64,000 nt of DNA from Evansella sp. LMS18 (GTDB taxonomy: Bacteria > Bacillota > Bacilli > Bacillales > Salisediminibacteriaceae). Position 1 is the stretch's first letter. Each line of letters begins with the position of its first letter. A model generated the notes under the pieces. It made no database searches, was not told the origin of the DNA, and saw only the letters and a list, made by a program, of their open reading frames with translations. A program made the position numbers and the translations under genes. Shown here piece by piece: positions 42,845 to 52,087 of the stretch. The stretch covers positions 4,216,001 through 4,280,000 of the forward strand of contig NZ_CP093301.1 in NCBI RefSeq assembly GCF_024362785.1. The letters are read 5' to 3'.

Positions 42845-43270
42845 CTAAGGCGCACTAGAGCTTTTGTTCTTGTTAATAAAATCTGAAATCTCTTTAACGG
42901 CTCCCTCAAAATCCTCTTTGAATTCATGTTCCCACACCCGAAGAATGTTCCAGCCATTAGTCTTATAATATTCCGTCACTTCCTTATCCCGCTCAATATT
43001 TCTGTTAAGCTTTTTCTTCCAGAATTCTGCATTATTTTTCGGCATATTTGAATGAAGCTCACATACGTGCCAAAAACATGAATCGATAAATATTACTATC
43101 TTATATTTTTTTATTGCTATATCCGGCTTTCCGAATAAGTCCTTATTATTCTTTCTGAAACGGTGTCCTTTTTTCCAAAGAGCTTTAGTTACTTTGTCCT
43201 CAAGCCTGGATCGTGACTTAATTGCCTGCATATTTCTTCTTCTTTGTTCTTTAGTATGGACGTCTGTCAA
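42845..43270 (-). CDS. vsr: Very-short-patch mismatch repair endonuclease Vsr
   Basis: 141 residues, full length for the family. Asp50 in FGKPDIAI is the catalytic aspartate and FIDSCFWHVC (61-70) carries the zinc and aromatic wedge residues. Vsr nicks next to T:G mismatches that arise when 5-methylcytosine deaminates, so it protects the sites methylated by one or both cytosine methyltransferases nearby. TTG 43270 follows AAAGGAGG by 7 bases. Convergent with the restriction-modification genes. Confidence 0.9.
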   Translation of the reverse strand: MTDVHTKEQRRRNMQAIKSRSRLEDKVTKALWKKGHRFRKNNKDLFGKPDIAIKKYKIVIFIDSCFWHVCELHSNMPKNNAEFWKKKLNRNIERDKEVTEYYKTNGWNILRVWEHEFKEDFEGAVKEISDFINKNKSSSAP

Positions 43271-43420
43271 GTAAATACCTCCTTTGCTAGTTACATATAT
43301 TGTACCCTGAAAATTTAGAGATCAAATGTCATCCTTATTTTTACAAGGAGTAATTCGTTATTTGTTTTTATTCATGTTTATTCTACAATATACTTAGAGA
43401 GAAAGCAGAGGGGGAGAGAA

Positions 43421-45156
43421 ATGAACGCGTTTCCTACAGAAAGTGATATAAACAATGCACTTGAATTACTTCTGGATTACTATAAGGTTCCGGAAACAAT
43501 TATAAAGGGATTATTTGATGAAGAGAAATATTCGAGACTTAATAAAGTTCTTACTACCCTTGAAAAAAACGAAGTGTCACCGAGAATGCTGGCAAGGATG
43601 CTGGTTATTGAAAAAGGTGCCTACCTCTTTTCCGGAAGTGATAATGAAGTAAGGGCTTTAAGAGAACATACTCTGCGTCAGTTATCCGAAAAGGAGTTAA
43701 CAGAGCTTTATCGACGTAACTCGGATAATAAACGGTCAATTACATCTCCATCGTATATGGTCCGTCCTCTTGTACATAAAAAATGGGTGGTGGGTGGAAC
43801 CTGGCCAGGAGTTTTGTAACAACTCTTGGATTTCCTTTGAATTTTTCAGGAATTTCTATACCAAAAAGTAATAAGACGGAAGCGGTTATGGATGTAGAAG
43901 CAAGAAAGGCAGTTACACCACTGGCACCTTTCCAGATGAGATTAAAAGAGGAAATGCTGAGTGTGTTAAATCGTGAGGCTGATAAAACGAGATGTATTGT
44001 AACCCTGCCAACTGGCAGACTCGCCTGGCTGTAGAGAGTTTCATTGAATGGATGCATGTACGTTTTTCAGAAGGTAAATACATGATATGGATTGCGCAGA
44101 GCGAAGAATTGTGTGAACAGGCAATTTCCTGTATTAGTGATATGTGGCAGGAAAAAGAATTTCCTGAAGCTCTTAGAATTTATCGTTATTTTGCAGGCAA
44201 ATCTGTTGGAGAAGATCAGCTCGTTGGCTGAGCGGTAGTAGCCAGTATACAGCAACTCTATGCCCGGCTGCAAAAAGGTGACAAAGTGCTGGAAGAAATG
44301 TTGAAGAATTGTGGTGCTATGATTATAGACGAAGCGCATCATGCATCAGCTCCCATCTATAGTGCATTGCTGAAAAAAGCAGAAGAGTTATGTGGTCCTG
44401 ATTTATTTCCTGTATGCGGCCTGACCGCTATACCGGGGAGGAGCAATGATGAAACTGCATTACTGGTTGACAGGTTCCAGGCTTACCTTATCCAGCCAGA
44501 GATGCCTGACGAACCACAATACAGGGATAATCCTTTACAATACTTTCGGGAAGAGGGGTATCTGGCAACACCTCACCACCGTATTTATGAGCCGGGCAGG
44601 AAATATAAAGTAAAAGAAGAGGATATTGAGGCTGACCAGGATGATCTGACACCAGAGTTTCTTGAAGTGCTTGCCAATGATGAAGTAAGAAATACGAGAA
44701 TTATTGAAAGACTTATTGATATACCGGAGGGAAAACAAACACTGGTGTATGCCTGCACGGTTAGTCATGCAGAATTTCTAACTTCTGTATTAAATTCTGC
44801 AGGCAGGAAGGCGGAAGGCGGTGGCAATATCTGCAACCACTCTAAAAGCAACAAGACGTATGTTAATCATGCTTTTTATAAATGGAGAAATTAAATTTCT
44901 GTTAAACTACGGGGTTTTAACAACTGGTTTCGATGCTCCGAAAACTGAGTACAAAATGATCTGCCGACCGACGACCAGTGTTGTCCTTTATGAACAAATA
45001 GTAGGTCGCGGTTTACGTGGACCCAGGTTTGGAGGAACTGAACACTGTACGATAATCGACTTTGCAGATAACTTGCAAAGTTTAGGAAAGCCACTTGCAT
45101 ATCAACGATTCCATGATTTCTGGGAGAGTGAAGATGAAAAGGTACTTACAAGGTAA
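43421..45156 (+). pseudogene. DEAD/DEAH-box superfamily II helicase gene, multiply broken
   Basis: The pieces read in order across three frames: an N-terminal piece (43421-43819), a piece ending RCIVTLPTG at about 44010, IEWMHVRFSEGKYMIWIAQS onwards, GAMIIDEAHHAS (DEAH box near 44310), LVYACTVSHAEFL, then YGVLTTGFDAPK and YEQIVGRGLRGPRFGG. Damage includes a frameshift near 43790, a small deletion that removes the GKT of Walker A after PTG (about 44015), an in-frame TGA at 44229-44231 and a frameshift near 44820. The protein cannot be an active ATPase. It was a stand-alone helicase of the restriction-subunit type. Confidence 0.88.
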
Positions 45157-45166
45157 AAGCAATTAA

Positions 45167-45195
45167 AGTCAGCTGTCACAAGCTGGCTTTTTTTC
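45167..45195 (+). terminator. Rho-independent terminator (copy 1)
   Basis: AGTCAGCT and AGCTGGCT pair with one G:U, followed by a T-run. An almost identical terminator occurs at 48111-48137 as part of a duplication. Confidence 0.75.
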
Positions 45196-45229
45196 TATGT
45201 CTTAGAAACATAAAGATGTTTGAAGAAGC

Positions 45230-45360
45230 TACCTTTGATCAGAACGTTTGTTCTGAAGAAGGAATATCAGCTGATACCCAGACTGATTTTCTTATATTTT
45301 TCTGCTTTAGCCAGTCTGTATAAGAACTAACTTGCAGGATTTTACTCAGAAGACTCGAAT
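45230..45360 (-). pseudogene. Remnant of a MutT-type Nudix gene end
   Basis: GGAATATCAGCTGATACCCA then GACTG resembles the DIPA..WA C-terminal coding region of the intact MutT gene at 48160-48555 (GGTATATCAGCCGGTGCCCA then GACTA). It lies directly after the helicase 3' end and terminator, as the intact one does after the duplicate. Only the gene's end remains. Confidence 0.55.
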
Positions 45361-45472
45361 AATAAAGAGTAAATTATATCTCAACAGCTTATTAAAAAAT
45401 TATTGAGGAGATGACTGCTTAGTCTAAATCAATTACTTAGATAGGAAGTTTAAAAAGAAAGGAAAGAAAATT

Positions 45473-46095
45473 ATGGAACATGAACTTAATGAGATATTCA
45501 AATTTCTGAATATATAAAATTTATTGGATGATGATAGAATTCTGTCATTAAACTTTATTGATGGCGAGATTATAAGTACTACTTGGAACAAACAGTGGGA
45601 GTTTTGTCAAAATGTAGCAGGGAGTATACAAATTTGGATATTCTGAAATTTATCAAAGCGGTGGAACTATCCGGTGCTGCTACCAGAGAAGATGAGCTAT
45701 TCTCGGTTTATTATATATCTCCATATCTGATTCAGGTTCCAAATGACATAAACTATGTGCTAATTAATAAAGTAGGTCCCCGGTTCATGCCTTACGAGAA
45801 ACTGGGTGAACTATGGGAGAATAAAATACCCTACAGTATAGACCAGGAACATTTAATATGTGAATGGCAAGGGAATTGCAAAAAGGTTGCCCATGAAGGT
45901 GAGAAACAGCTGAATTTTCTTAAATGTCTAATCCCCACATTATCCTGGGATATGGATTCTTACCAAAGTTTAAACATATACGGTGATTCATGTATGAAAG
46001 TCCACACAGAGACCTTCACGCTGGCAAATGAAGATTTAATTATAATTCAATATGAGTATGGAAACCTTGTTGAAATGAGGCACTTTATGAAATGA
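45473..46095 (+). pseudogene. Broken gene of unknown function
   Basis: ATG 45473, behind a GGAAAGAAAA-type ribosome site, opens MEHELNEIFKFLNI then a TAA at 45515; the same frame continues as coding-like sequence (LLDDDRILSLNFIDGEIIST) to about 45620, after which the long frame from TTG 45583 (170 codons) continues to 46095. So one stop and one frameshift appear to separate two parts of a single protein of about 205 residues. The 3' frame could still be translated from TTG 45583, but lacks a ribosome site. No domain recognised. Confidence 0.55.
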
Positions 46096-46205
46096 ATGAT
46101 TACTATTAATATAAGATAATTGGGATGTCGGAGCTGTTTATTATTTATGGCGGGCACTGATACCACAGATGTCAGTAGTGGTTTTATTAACAGGAGGAGC
46201 AATGA

Positions 46206-47855
46206 ATGAATGGGAAACTTTCAGATATTAAGCATAGGATCACAGAAAACATCTTAATCGAATTTGATAATTTAATAACAGAAACAAGCCTGCTCTACGA
46301 AGCAAAATTGAAGGAAGCAGATAAACACAATGCAACTATCAAAGAAGTGCTGAACTTAGAAAATGAAAAGTCTATTCTGCTTACAGATACTTTAAACTTA
46401 TGCGAACTGGTTATGGCCGAAGAGGATTTTTATCCGGAGTTTAATGAAAAATTTCTCTCTGTAATTGGTAAAGCTTACAGTTTAAATCACGGTGATACTG
46501 TTTTAACAGTTCTGAAGGTATTGAGTAAAATACAAAGACTGACTTCCAGATTAGAAGATGGGATTATTGTCAAAGCAGCTGAACTGCTTTATTTAATAAT
46601 GACAATTTCCTATGAGAATAAGAGAGAAGAAATATATCTGCTCTCCCTTAACCTTATAAACAGCTTTAAAAGAAAGGACATAGAAGAAAAGCTTAACGAT
46701 TGCCTGCTAAATAATTTTAAGGCAGTAGAGGGAAATATATATGAATGTTTGTGGTTCCCCTTACTGGGTGAATGGATGAAAACAAACCTGATTTACGGTA
46801 ACAGGGAAGAAGTTAATATCTTATATTATGACATGTTAACAGATTTTAAATCATTTTCGCCGTCTCAAATGAATGAAACAATATTTAATAAACTGCTATG
46901 GTATGGTTTTCTGAATGAGCTTGATCAGGAATTTATCGCGTACAAAAATGATCAATATAAGGGAAATACTTCAGAAGAAAAAATTATATATAAGGAATTA
47001 GACAATACCCTCAAAGATTCAAAAATTATTGATAAAACACATATTAATTATTATGTCAGAAGGTTTGAGAAGCTTCCTGGCTTTACTGCAGAAGAGAAAA
47101 TGATATTGGTCAATAAAATTGAAGCAAGGCTATTGATGAAAATGCAACAACTGAAGTCCAATAGCCTGTCTGCAGTGGAAAGTAAGGATGAAATCAGACA
47201 GCTGGAAAGAGTAGTAAAGTTATCTCCCAAAAACCTGCCGAAAGATGCTGATTTAAAGGATGTAAGTAAAGAAACAGTATACCTAACAATTTTCAAGGAT
47301 AAAAATTTTACTATTTCTGCTGGGAAGATAAAGGTAGATGCTCTTTCACTAAATGGTAAAGGAGATGTATATATTACCAAGCGAACACAGAAAGAATTAG
47401 CAAGGAAAATTAAAGAAGGTTATTTCCAGGTTATCCCGACAAAAATGCCTTTAAAAGTTCATGCTGTGGCGAGTAATAGCCAAAATGTAAGTTCAGCCGG
47501 AAAGATAAAATCTGGTAAAACAAATGCTAAAATTAACATAGAGACAGCAAAAGTAATAAACAACAAAGGAAAACAGCTTGAAGATTATAGTTTAAGAGAT
47601 AAAAGTGCTCTTCGGAATCTGGGCTATCAAATTACAAATATGAGGAGGATACAGAGGTGGGAAGTCCTAGAGACTGCTGTCCCCAGGCTTGGATTAAAAA
47701 AAGTAGTATATATAATTGCTCATAATTTAAAACTCAGGAAGGGACAAAAAAATGGTTCAATCAAATTCAGGCATTCTATAACTGAGTGGCAGTATGATTT
47801 AGACCGGTTAAAACAAAAGTATTATAAAAAGGATTTTCGCTGGCCTGATACGTAA
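46206..47855 (+). CDS. Large helical protein of unknown function with a conserved-looking C-terminal module
   Basis: 549 residues behind ACAGGAGGAGC. The first 350 residues are helical and repeat-like without a recognised motif; 350-450 is a lysine-rich linker. The last 95 residues (SALRNLGYQITNMRRIQRWE, LETAVPRLGLKKVVYIIAHN, RKGQKNGSIKFRHSITEWQY) form a compact basic module that looks like a nucleic-acid-binding or partner-binding domain. The gene is intact between a broken gene and a duplicated helicase end, in a defence island. I cannot name its family. Confidence 0.72.
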   Translation: MNGKLSDIKHRITENILIEFDNLITETSLLYEAKLKEADKHNATIKEVLNLENEKSILLTDTLNLCELVMAEEDFYPEFNEKFLSVIGKAYSLNHGDTVLTVLKVLSKIQRLTSRLEDGIIVKAAELLYLIMTISYENKREEIYLLSLNLINSFKRKDIEEKLNDCLLNNFKAVEGNIYECLWFPLLGEWMKTNLIYGNREEVNILYYDMLTDFKSFSPSQMNETIFNKLLWYGFLNELDQEFIAYKNDQYKGNTSEEKIIYKELDNTLKDSKIIDKTHINYYVRRFEKLPGFTAEEKMILVNKIEARLLMKMQQLKSNSLSAVESKDEIRQLERVVKLSPKNLPKDADLKDVSKETVYLTIFKDKNFTISAGKIKVDALSLNGKGDVYITKRTQKELARKIKEGYFQVIPTKMPLKVHAVASNSQNVSSAGKIKSGKTNAKINIETAKVINNKGKQLEDYSLRDKSALRNLGYQITNMRRIQRWEVLETAVPRLGLKKVVYIIAHNLKLRKGQKNGSIKFRHSITEWQYDLDRLKQKYYKKDFRWPDT

Positions 47856-48159
47856 TAAGATATAAGTAATGAAGTATTTGATAGCGGGCTTAAGCTTCTT
47901 CTCCCGAATTAACATTAAAGCGGAAGACAGGTGTTAAACTAAGCAGCAGGACGTGGTTTGCATGGCCTTAAGAATGGTGGAAATAAACAGGTCATTTTAG
48001 TTTGATTAGCTGAAAACTTGCAGTGTTTAGGAAAGACACTTAATTTCAGTGATTCCATGATTTAAGCGAGAGTTGAGAAGAAAAGGTACTTATAAGATAA
48101 ATATAACTGAAGTCAGCTATCAACAGCTGGCTTTTTTCTTTGAAGAGATTTTGTAAAAA
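47856..48159. other. Duplicated, decayed 3' end of the helicase gene
   Basis: Bases 48005-48100 align with 45060-45160 (ACTTGCA.TGTTTAGGAAAG, CACTT, ATTCCATGATTT, GAAAAGGTACTTA.AAG) and are followed by the same terminator (48111-48137). They encode remains of FADNLQSLGKPLA and FHDF...KVLT, full of stops. The intact MutT gene follows, as the Nudix remnant follows the first copy. Confidence 0.72.
48111..48137. terminator. Rho-independent terminator (copy 2)
   Basis: AGTCAGCT, short loop, AGCTGGCT, then TTTTTT; a near copy of 45167-45195, now serving the region convergent with the MutT gene. Confidence 0.7.
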
Positions 48160-48555
48160 CTAGTTTTCGCACACTAGTTGATCAACCGCCGGTATATCAG
48201 CCGGTGCCCAGACTAATGATTTAAGGTTTTCTCGTTTGAACCATACAAGCTTAGAATGTTCACTAGCTGTTGGCGTACCACTTACTAATTTCGCCTTAAT
48301 GGCAATTAAATTGATGGTGAAATTATCGTATTCATGAGTATTATCATTGAATACTTCCTCAGTATGTATTTCACAATTCATTTCTTCTTTAATTTCTCTC
48401 TTTAATGCTTCGTATATATCTTCGTCTTTCTCAACCTTCCCGCCTGGGAACTCCCACATGTTAGGGATGCTCATTTCAGGTGATCTTAAGGCACATAAAA
48501 TTTCATTCTCGTCATTTTCTATAATGGCTGCTACAACTTTAACTGCTTTTTTCAT
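48160..48555 (-). CDS. mutT: MutT-type Nudix hydrolase (8-oxo-dGTP pyrophosphatase-like)
   Basis: 131 residues, the usual MutT length. The Nudix box is complete: GGKVEKDEDIYEALKREIKE followed by EM. The start VKVVAAIIENDENEILCALR and WEFPGGKVE are typical of enzymes that clear oxidised purine nucleoside triphosphates. ATG 48555 has TAGGAGGAAC upstream. A remnant of a second copy lies at 45230-45360. Confidence 0.87.
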   Translation of the reverse strand: MKKAVKVVAAIIENDENEILCALRSPEMSIPNMWEFPGGKVEKDEDIYEALKREIKEEMNCEIHTEEVFNDNTHEYDNFTINLIAIKAKLVSGTPTASEHSKLVWFKRENLKSLVWAPADIPAVDQLVCEN

Positions 48556-48676
48556 TTGTTCCTCCTATTTTAAATCTCGTTATTTTACTCTCTGTAAGTG
48601 TATATAAAGTATAATAAAATGTAAATTATCTTTCTTGTGGTTAATTAAATTAAAGCGTAAAAAGGGGATGTTGAAG

Positions 48677-49519
48677 ATGACTTTAAAAACATATTTTGAA
48701 AGGTACCATCAATTTCAGCAAATGCATCACCAGGGGCATCCTTTTGTTTTACCTAATGCGTGGGATGTTATTAGTGCCAAAGCATTTGAGAAGAGTGGGT
48801 TTAAGGCAGTTGGGACAACCAGCGCCGGAATTGCACTGGCCCATGGGTATCAGGATGGGGAGAAGATCCCTATCGAACGCGTGATATACATGTTGGAAAG
48901 GATAGTTTCTGCTGTTGATATACCAGTGAGCGCAGATATCGAAGCTGGGTATGGAAAAACGGCAACGGAAGTACTTGAAACAATTCGTCAAATAATTGAC
49001 GCTGGTATAGTTGGTATTAACTTAGAAGATGGTATCAGTTTTGAGGGAAACCCACTCTCTGATATACATATACACCAGGAAAAAATTCGTGCTATTAAAG
49101 ATCTATCAGCTTCTTTATCAAAACCACTCTTTGTTAATGCAAGAACGGACATTTACTGGCTTAACATTGGAGAGGAAGAAGATAGGTTTGAACTGGCTAT
49201 CGAGCGAGTGAAAGCGTATGAAAAGGCAGGAGCTGACTGCATTTTCGTCCCCGGGTTAACAAATCGGACAGAAATTGAAAAATTAAGAAAGGAAATTACA
49301 CGTCCTATAAATCTTTTAGTAAGTCCAGACCTTCCAGATTTAAAAGAACTGTCCCGAATAGGAATTGATCGGGTAAGTACAGGGTCGGCACCTTTTCGTT
49401 CTGCTATATCAATGATAAAGAAAATGAGTGATGACTTGCAGAAGCATGATTCCTTTCAGCTGATGACAGAAGGGGTGTTGTCTTACCAGGAGGTCATGGA
49501 CATGTTGCTCGAGAAATGA
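48677..49519 (+). CDS. Isocitrate lyase/PEP mutase superfamily protein
   Basis: 280 residues from ATG 48677 (AAAAAGGGG 9 bases upstream; ATG 48668 is too close to it). A TIM-barrel of the ICL/PEPM type: PNAWDVISAKAFEKSGFKAV, TTSAGIALAHGY, SADIEAGYG (metal-binding Asp and Glu), GINLEDG, NARTD. The KKCGH loop of true isocitrate lyase is absent, and the protein is shorter. Members cleave or form C-C or C-P bonds of oxo-acids (oxaloacetate hydrolase, methylisocitrate lyase, PEP mutase); specificity undetermined. Seems to be ordinary metabolism inside the island. Confidence 0.85.
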   Translation: MTLKTYFERYHQFQQMHHQGHPFVLPNAWDVISAKAFEKSGFKAVGTTSAGIALAHGYQDGEKIPIERVIYMLERIVSAVDIPVSADIEAGYGKTATEVLETIRQIIDAGIVGINLEDGISFEGNPLSDIHIHQEKIRAIKDLSASLSKPLFVNARTDIYWLNIGEEEDRFELAIERVKAYEKAGADCIFVPGLTNRTEIEKLRKEITRPINLLVSPDLPDLKELSRIGIDRVSTGSAPFRSAISMIKKMSDDLQKHDSFQLMTEGVLSYQEVMDMLLEK

Positions 49520-49680
49520 ACGGTGGAGGTAAGGGATTTTATGGAACAACTATAAGCTAAAACCGCATTAATGATTTCATTTGTTCCACCATAGAAATTA
49601 TATACATAAACATTATGAGTATTTTCCAACCAGTTGAAATATTCAACATCGTTATTTTTAAAAGTTTGCATGTTTAACAA
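49483..49680 (-). pseudogene. Probable 5' fragment of an unknown gene
   Basis: ATG 49680 (or 49671, MQTFKNNDVEYFNWLENTHN) follows AAGAAAGGTTGTT on the minus strand. About 45 codons look natural, then the frame runs into the convergent ICL/PEPM gene. The NNDVEYFNWLE start resembles N-termini of some small nuclease-associated proteins, but the rest is missing, so I treat it as a truncated remnant. Confidence 0.35.
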
Positions 49681-49855
49681 CCTTTCTTGGTTTAAATTTG
49701 ATTAACATTAACTGTGCTGCACTTTCCTTATTCTCAGGTATTGATACTCTCCAAATAAATTGATTTAAAATTAAGAATATTTGTTTTCGCCGCCTGTAGG
49801 CGGTGGAGTATTTCTTTTTACAGATAGATAATATTTGTAAAAAGGAGCTTGTACA

Positions 49856-50131
49856 TTGAATGACACAGAGTTAAGAAAACAAATAAAAGAATGTATAGGC
49901 AAAGATATACGAAAGAGAAGAAAAAAAATAGGTTTATCAATGGACGAATTTGCGGTTGATTGTGGTTTAAATGCAAAGTTTCTCGGTAGAGTTGAAAGAG
50001 GAGAAACAATGCCTTCAGTACATACTATGGTTAAACTGAGTTTAGGTTTTCAGTTAGAGCACTATACGATTCTACTTGAAAAAGTAAATACAGAAATCTA
50101 CCATAAACTAATAGAAAATCAAAAGGAGTAG
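49856..50131 (+). CDS. XRE-family helix-turn-helix regulator
   Basis: 91 residues from TTG 49856 with AAAAAGGAGC 8 bases upstream. A Cro/CI-type HTH spans about 14-70 (IRKRRKKIGLSMDEFAVDCG, then LNAKFLGRVERGETMPS). The short C-terminal tail is helical. It is a probable repressor; a palindromic region upstream (CCGCCTGTAGGCGG at about 49791-49804) could be its operator or a terminator. Next gene is comK after about 110 bp. Confidence 0.82.
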   Translation: MNDTELRKQIKECIGKDIRKRRKKIGLSMDEFAVDCGLNAKFLGRVERGETMPSVHTMVKLSLGFQLEHYTILLEKVNTEIYHKLIENQKE

Positions 50132-50239
50132 GGAAGCCTCTCCCGCTCCTTTGCTAAAACTTTAACCCCTTGTTTGCCTCACGCTTCACCCATATACATT
50201 CCCATTCGCTACCCATCCCACCAATAAGGAGCTGTTTTA

Positions 50240-50740
50240 ATGAACGAAATGATTCTGGAAAACTATCGAATTAATGGACAGACTTTGGCTATCTTGCCGG
50301 CTTATCACATTGGCTATCAGTCTGTTGTGCTGGAAGGCTCGAAAACTATTTATGTAAAAATGAAGCCGATGAAGCTGATTGAGTCGGCCTGTATTTCCGG
50401 CGGTGCTGATTATAATGGAAGGCGGCGGGCGGTTATGTGCCAGCTGGATATCAGGCGCAAGGTGCCGATCCCTATTAACCGTGAGAAGGATATATACGTA
50501 TTTCCCACTCATTCACCGAAACAGTATGACTGCCACTGGCTTTTCTACTCCCAAATCTTCTGTATTACCCCTCACCCAGATAACCCGCACAATTCCCAAA
50601 TCACCTTTATTAATGAAAGACGGCTTGAACTTGATATTGCCCCATGGCTCTTAGTGAAACAAATGTATAAAACCGGCTATGTAAAAACAAAATTTGGCCT
50701 TGAGCTAACTAATCTCCATAATTCTAAAGAGATGCTTTAA
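50240..50740 (+). CDS. comK: ComK-family competence transcription factor
   Basis: 166 residues behind AAGGAG. Similar to ComK throughout: YRINGQTLAILPAY near the start, KTIYVKMKPMKLIESACISG, IYVFPTHSPKQYDCHWLFYS, VKTKFG near the end. B. subtilis ComK is about 192 residues and activates DNA-uptake genes and recA by binding K-boxes as a tetramer; this one lacks part of the C-terminal extension, as several ComK2-type proteins do. Its place among defence genes is unusual. Confidence 0.8.
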   Translation: MNEMILENYRINGQTLAILPAYHIGYQSVVLEGSKTIYVKMKPMKLIESACISGGADYNGRRRAVMCQLDIRRKVPIPINREKDIYVFPTHSPKQYDCHWLFYSQIFCITPHPDNPHNSQITFINERRLELDIAPWLLVKQMYKTGYVKTKFGLELTNLHNSKEML

Positions 50741-50890
50741 CTGAACTGCGGGAGCTGATTGAGTTTTGAAACCGTGATTGTCAGGCTTCAGAAAGCTCCC
50801 GCCTTCTAAATATACTCCCACTTTATTTTTCCACGTAAGGTCTTTAAGTATTGCACCAAAGTTTACCCCATATTGAAGGAGAAGTGCCCG

Positions 50891-51796
50891 ATGATGAAGA
50901 TTGGTTCTGTTGAGAGTTTCTGCGAGTTTTCCCAGTTTACGAGTGTTGGTGAGTTTAATGAGCATGTGAGGTGCTGGCTTGATGTGTATGGCGAGAGATT
51001 TACGAAGGGGGAGAGAGTTGGCCTTCACCGCCTGCTTCGCTATGCGGTGAAGGTGACTGGTGTGGCGACTGGTAGGATTGGTACTTTTCTGAAGGTGATT
51101 CATGAGGAGTACGCTGGCAACGGGATTTCCCGGTCGACGTTTAAGCGGATGGTTGTGAAGGCGAAGGAGATCGGATTGCTCTGTGTATTTGAGCTGGAGC
51201 GGGAGAAGGGCGGCCAGTCGAGCAATTTGTATGTGTTTCAGCGGTATGGGGGAAAGGAAGGAGTAGTTGTTTCGTCGGCGGTGGAGGTAAAGGAAGAGAG
51301 GGCGGAGTTTTTTGTGGGAGGTAGGTGTTCCGGTGTAGTAAAGGAGGAGGGGGTGGAGTATGGGGGCGAGGGTGTGGTGGCTGCTGAACCTGAGGCGGCC
51401 AGTGAACTACCCAACAAGGAACAATTGAACCACCATAAAGCTTATTCTTTTTTTAAAACTAAAACAAAAGAAAAAGATAATAAACGTAACGAACCGCTGG
51501 ATCACAAATTTACGTGTGAATCTGTCCCTCAGGCATTCGTGAGCCTGGTGAAGTGCTTTTACGATTCGGCTAGTGTCATTGAGGAATACTGGAAGATGGT
51601 GAAGATCGCAGCGTATAAGAAAGTGTTTGACCAGGAACCGGGAGTTATGTTGGAAGTTGGTTTGGCGGGGTTCCGGCAGATGGTTCGGGCAGTGAAGAAG
51701 GGGAGGGGGAGGAAGCCGATCGCTTATTTCTATGGAGTGGTAAACAGGAAATTCAAGGTGGAGTTTGACAGGATGGTGGAGGAGTGGGAGGAGTGA
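50891..51796 (+). CDS. Winged-helix DNA-binding protein, replication-initiator-like
   Basis: About 301 residues from ATG 50891 or 50894, after GAAGGAGAAG; the frame extends back to TTG 50873. The N-terminal 120 residues look like a winged helix of plasmid or phage replication proteins (HRLLRYAVKVTGVATGRIGT, GISRSTFKRMVVKAKEIGLL, SNLYVFQRYG). A variable Glu/Val-rich linker follows, then a C-terminal helical domain ending PIAYFYGVVNRKFKVEFDRM. The coding strand is strongly G-rich with many GTG/GAG/AAG codons, unlike its AT-rich neighbours. Role unknown. Confidence 0.7.
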   Translation: MMKIGSVESFCEFSQFTSVGEFNEHVRCWLDVYGERFTKGERVGLHRLLRYAVKVTGVATGRIGTFLKVIHEEYAGNGISRSTFKRMVVKAKEIGLLCVFELEREKGGQSSNLYVFQRYGGKEGVVVSSAVEVKEERAEFFVGGRCSGVVKEEGVEYGGEGVVAAEPEAASELPNKEQLNHHKAYSFFKTKTKEKDNKRNEPLDHKFTCESVPQAFVSLVKCFYDSASVIEEYWKMVKIAAYKKVFDQEPGVMLEVGLAGFRQMVRAVKKGRGRKPIAYFYGVVNRKFKVEFDRMVEEWEE

Positions 51797-52087
51797 TTTT
51801 ATCGGATTAATATTAGTACATAAAACATTACTATACTCTGCCGTCATGAAAGAAAAGCACCAACTTCTTTAGTAACTACTCCCTTTTTATTTTTGATTTC
51901 CCTCTAGAAATATGAGAAAAAATAATCTTTGTACTGCACCTACAGGCAAGGAGGTGGATAGTCAGTATGCTTAAGAATAGCAAAAAGTGGAATATTATAG
52001 ACGAAAAAATAATTTACTGTAGTATGATAGATATATATTGTTGATGGATAACTGATCTCTATAAAAATATACAAGGAGGCTTCTTGC
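51797..52087. other. Intergenic region with no recognisable gene
   Basis: About 290 bases, AT-rich in its right half. CAAGGAGG at its end is the ribosome site of the next gene. No hairpin or ORF with support. Confidence 0.5.

Noticed and set aside
42788-42889. 33-codon ORF (MKREGVIKQIIKNTL...) before the vsr end
   Set aside because: It has a ribosome-like GGGGAGGG, but it runs antisense into the vsr gene and ends there; probably a remnant or chance.
48677-49519. True isocitrate lyase
   Set aside because: The KKCGH catalytic loop and the usual length are missing; only superfamily membership is supported.
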